Origin: Defluviitaleaceae bacterium
GTDB taxonomy: Bacteria > Bacillota > Clostridia > Lachnospirales > WRAX01
Direction of reading: 5' to 3'
Length of the DNA: 7,140 bases
NCBI GenBank assembly: GCA_009784355.1
Contig: WRBU01000057.1
Location: 1 to 7,140 of the forward strand
Position numbers and translations under genes: made by a program. The notes under the pieces were generated by a model. That model saw only the letters and a list, made by a program, of their open reading frames with translations, searched no databases and had not been told where the DNA came from. Positions 7,001 to 7,140 of the stretch are shown piece after piece. How positions within the stretch are numbered: position 1 is the stretch's first letter; every line of letters begins with the position of its first letter.

Positions 7001-7140
7001 GACACGTAATTTCACAGTAACCATCCAAAACGGCGGAACAAACCACTCACCCACCACCCCAAACAACACCTTCACAGCAGGCGACATTATTACACTTGCA
7101 GCAGGCACAAGAGAAGGATACACATTTGTCAACTGGGGAA
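4005..7140 (+). CDS. Large secreted InlB B-repeat (Listeria-Bacteroides repeat) surface protein, 3' end beyond the window
   Basis: One uninterrupted frame of 1,045 codons runs off the right edge. Residues 1-29 are a signal peptide: KKGNSLFRR, a hydrophobic core, and an AMA|D cleavage site after Ala29. An acidic stretch (E57, D58-D62) follows. From about residue 74 the protein is a chain of beta-grasp modules like the InlB B-repeat/Flg_new family. A module opens with a strand such as FTVTFEPNGG, has a central F-x-F-x-GW and ends with Y/F-A-x-W. Ten complete modules end at residues 152, 244, 385, 476, 580, 678, 773, 847, 921 and 999; an eleventh is cut. Such proteins are surface or secreted, often serving adhesion or as stalks. 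The anchor (LPxTG, SLH or other) would be beyond the window. AGGAGGT at 3994-4000 fixes the start. The frame is visibly richer in G+C than the minus-strand genes, lacks Cys and has just two Lys in its mature part. Confidence 0.95.
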   Translation, partial: MKKGNSLFRRLLALILVVTLSIPSYVAMADYMEEYVPNETEIGMGTYPNDPSEAIIEDDDDDGMLFIGVEPANFPVFTVTFEPNGGLTPSGHRYREVMEDSSIEDTPNIGMPIPPERFGFTFYAWNESPLGTGQWFTDTTQVFGDITVYAIWGYVVTFRGGSVNLNIGNDPMNPADYVARIAPVINNMPRSIQDTDSAVWPNDPALPAGSLDFQGWFGNPVLAAGMSFDETTVIDSNVYIYPHFNWRAVRTITFIADTAYDVNNLNHGRGTIHEDHRPDAGDPVGAPATRDVITDLSIGASFVSPHNLNNTARGGWGNSAPRAVRNWTFLEGWWTEPGGQGTRVMGPAASTLIAFYSNHGDSNIHLGASNVVIPGTGDINLYAFWQYQVNFYPNGGQGGTVSRRISAHLEDSERTIAFSGLGMPAMTRPGFDFVGWKIAPSTGVDNPHPTDHPMTADTMFNENTIVTGNVRVFAQWEATGVNYARVTFDTAGGIFPNYAHPFLSTNRPLDGQYSSDRTYFTSYRVPLNAALAQLQMPVIPQKPGYVFVGWYEAGSSTRFAHSGMGSPRFLTENITVYATWEPYFTVTFQPNGGTGFLATRRIAQGRTWLWMNTMTSNSGWASSGAAISPWPALLNISRGAVPSGFTVADSWTLQPDTLGPFFATTTVINEDMNLYARWQTTRIFDSNLPGFAANTSPISTQNNVLRNRTFNNHEPALVAPGTPAGWQGMPSNIAQIIDDFIFVDWNTERDGSGQWFNPNAPITTGNNRYFAVWIQGVAFHPGAAPAGTIYEDDRIREIIGGNIQTVPDPVWTGQEFIGWFTTPSGNINVMIDINGIFNQSQTLFARWRAEVTFDSGVGVLEGGTPTVQVNALDTLGQHGIHRSATRSNWDFAGWYLVDGSNETLHTATTQVLQSTTLNARWDANITFNPQGGTIGGNAGNHVRVVREGDSPGTAPIPAAAGVRDGYTFVGWFTEPNWSGQEFDPTAPIVDGHQTFYAAWTRNFTVTIQNGGTNHSPTTPNNTFTAGDIITLAAGTREGYTFVNWG
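4227..7140 (+). repeat. Array of divergent InlB B-type protein modules (10 complete plus 1 partial)
   Basis: The central Trp of the modules lies at residues 125, 216, 333, 436, 550, 651, 745, 819, 894, 971 and 1044. The matching module-end aromatic lies at 152, 244, 385, 476, 580, 678, 773, 847, 921 and 999. The gap is 27-30 residues in eight modules and longer in the third (52) and fourth (40). Module-to-module spacing is 74-104 residues, except 141 for the third. Modules eight to ten are compact (74-78); the earlier ones carry inserts. DNA identity between modules is low; a 13-bp in-frame match, GGACAATGGTTTA at 4401 and 6261, is the longest I noticed. The repeats therefore look old rather than freshly duplicated. 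Confidence 0.85.

Noticed and set aside
4044..7046. Seven open frames on the minus strand (4044-4583, 4632-4832, 5265-5540, 5750-6301, 6195-6446, 6632-6814, 6714-7046)
   Set aside because: All lie antisense inside the long plus-strand repeat protein, two pairs overlap each other, none has a good ribosome site, and their translations show no domain.

Overview
The window looks like chromosomal DNA of a low-GC Gram-positive anaerobe of the Clostridia (Firmicutes) type. The evidence is AT-rich intergenic DNA, strong GGAGG-type ribosome binding sites, textbook TTGACA/TATAAT promoters, a ferredoxin-type aldo/keto reductase, an ECF vitamin-transporter S component, a DUF3842 protein and an InlB-type repeat surface protein. 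I cannot assign a genus. I see no rRNA, tRNA, CRISPR array, transposase or phage gene.

Left part (1-3746, all minus strand). Reading in the direction of transcription from a strong promoter at 3780-3808, the order is: aldo/keto reductase with a C-terminal two-cluster 4Fe-4S domain (2634-3746), DUF3842 protein (2229-2630, 3 nt later, GTG start), ECF transporter S component (1623-2168), and uridine-kinase-like P-loop kinase (1070-1633, overlapping the S component by 11 nt). An XRE-family regulator (528-950) follows with its own promoter and ends at a clear intrinsic terminator. Beyond it is the 5' part of murA (1-422, cut by the window edge). The S component plus small-molecule kinase suggest uptake of a vitamin or nucleoside-like compound and trapping by phosphorylation. 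The substrate is not determined by the sequence. A compact foldable leader that buries the ribosome binding site lies just before the S-component gene.

Middle (3747-4004) is a 258-nt divergent regulatory region. It holds the minus-strand operon promoter, one or two plus-strand promoters and several inverted repeats placed exactly on promoter elements.

Right part (4005-7140, plus strand) is one uninterrupted reading frame of 1,045 codons that runs off the window. It encodes a secreted protein: a signal peptide, a short acidic segment, then at least ten complete InlB B-repeat-like (Listeria-Bacteroides repeat) modules and the start of an eleventh. Each module carries a W (usually GW) followed, usually 27-30 residues later, by a Y/F-A-x-W ending. 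The mature part seen here has no cysteine and only two lysines against roughly 45-50 arginines. All open frames on the minus strand beneath this gene are shadows.
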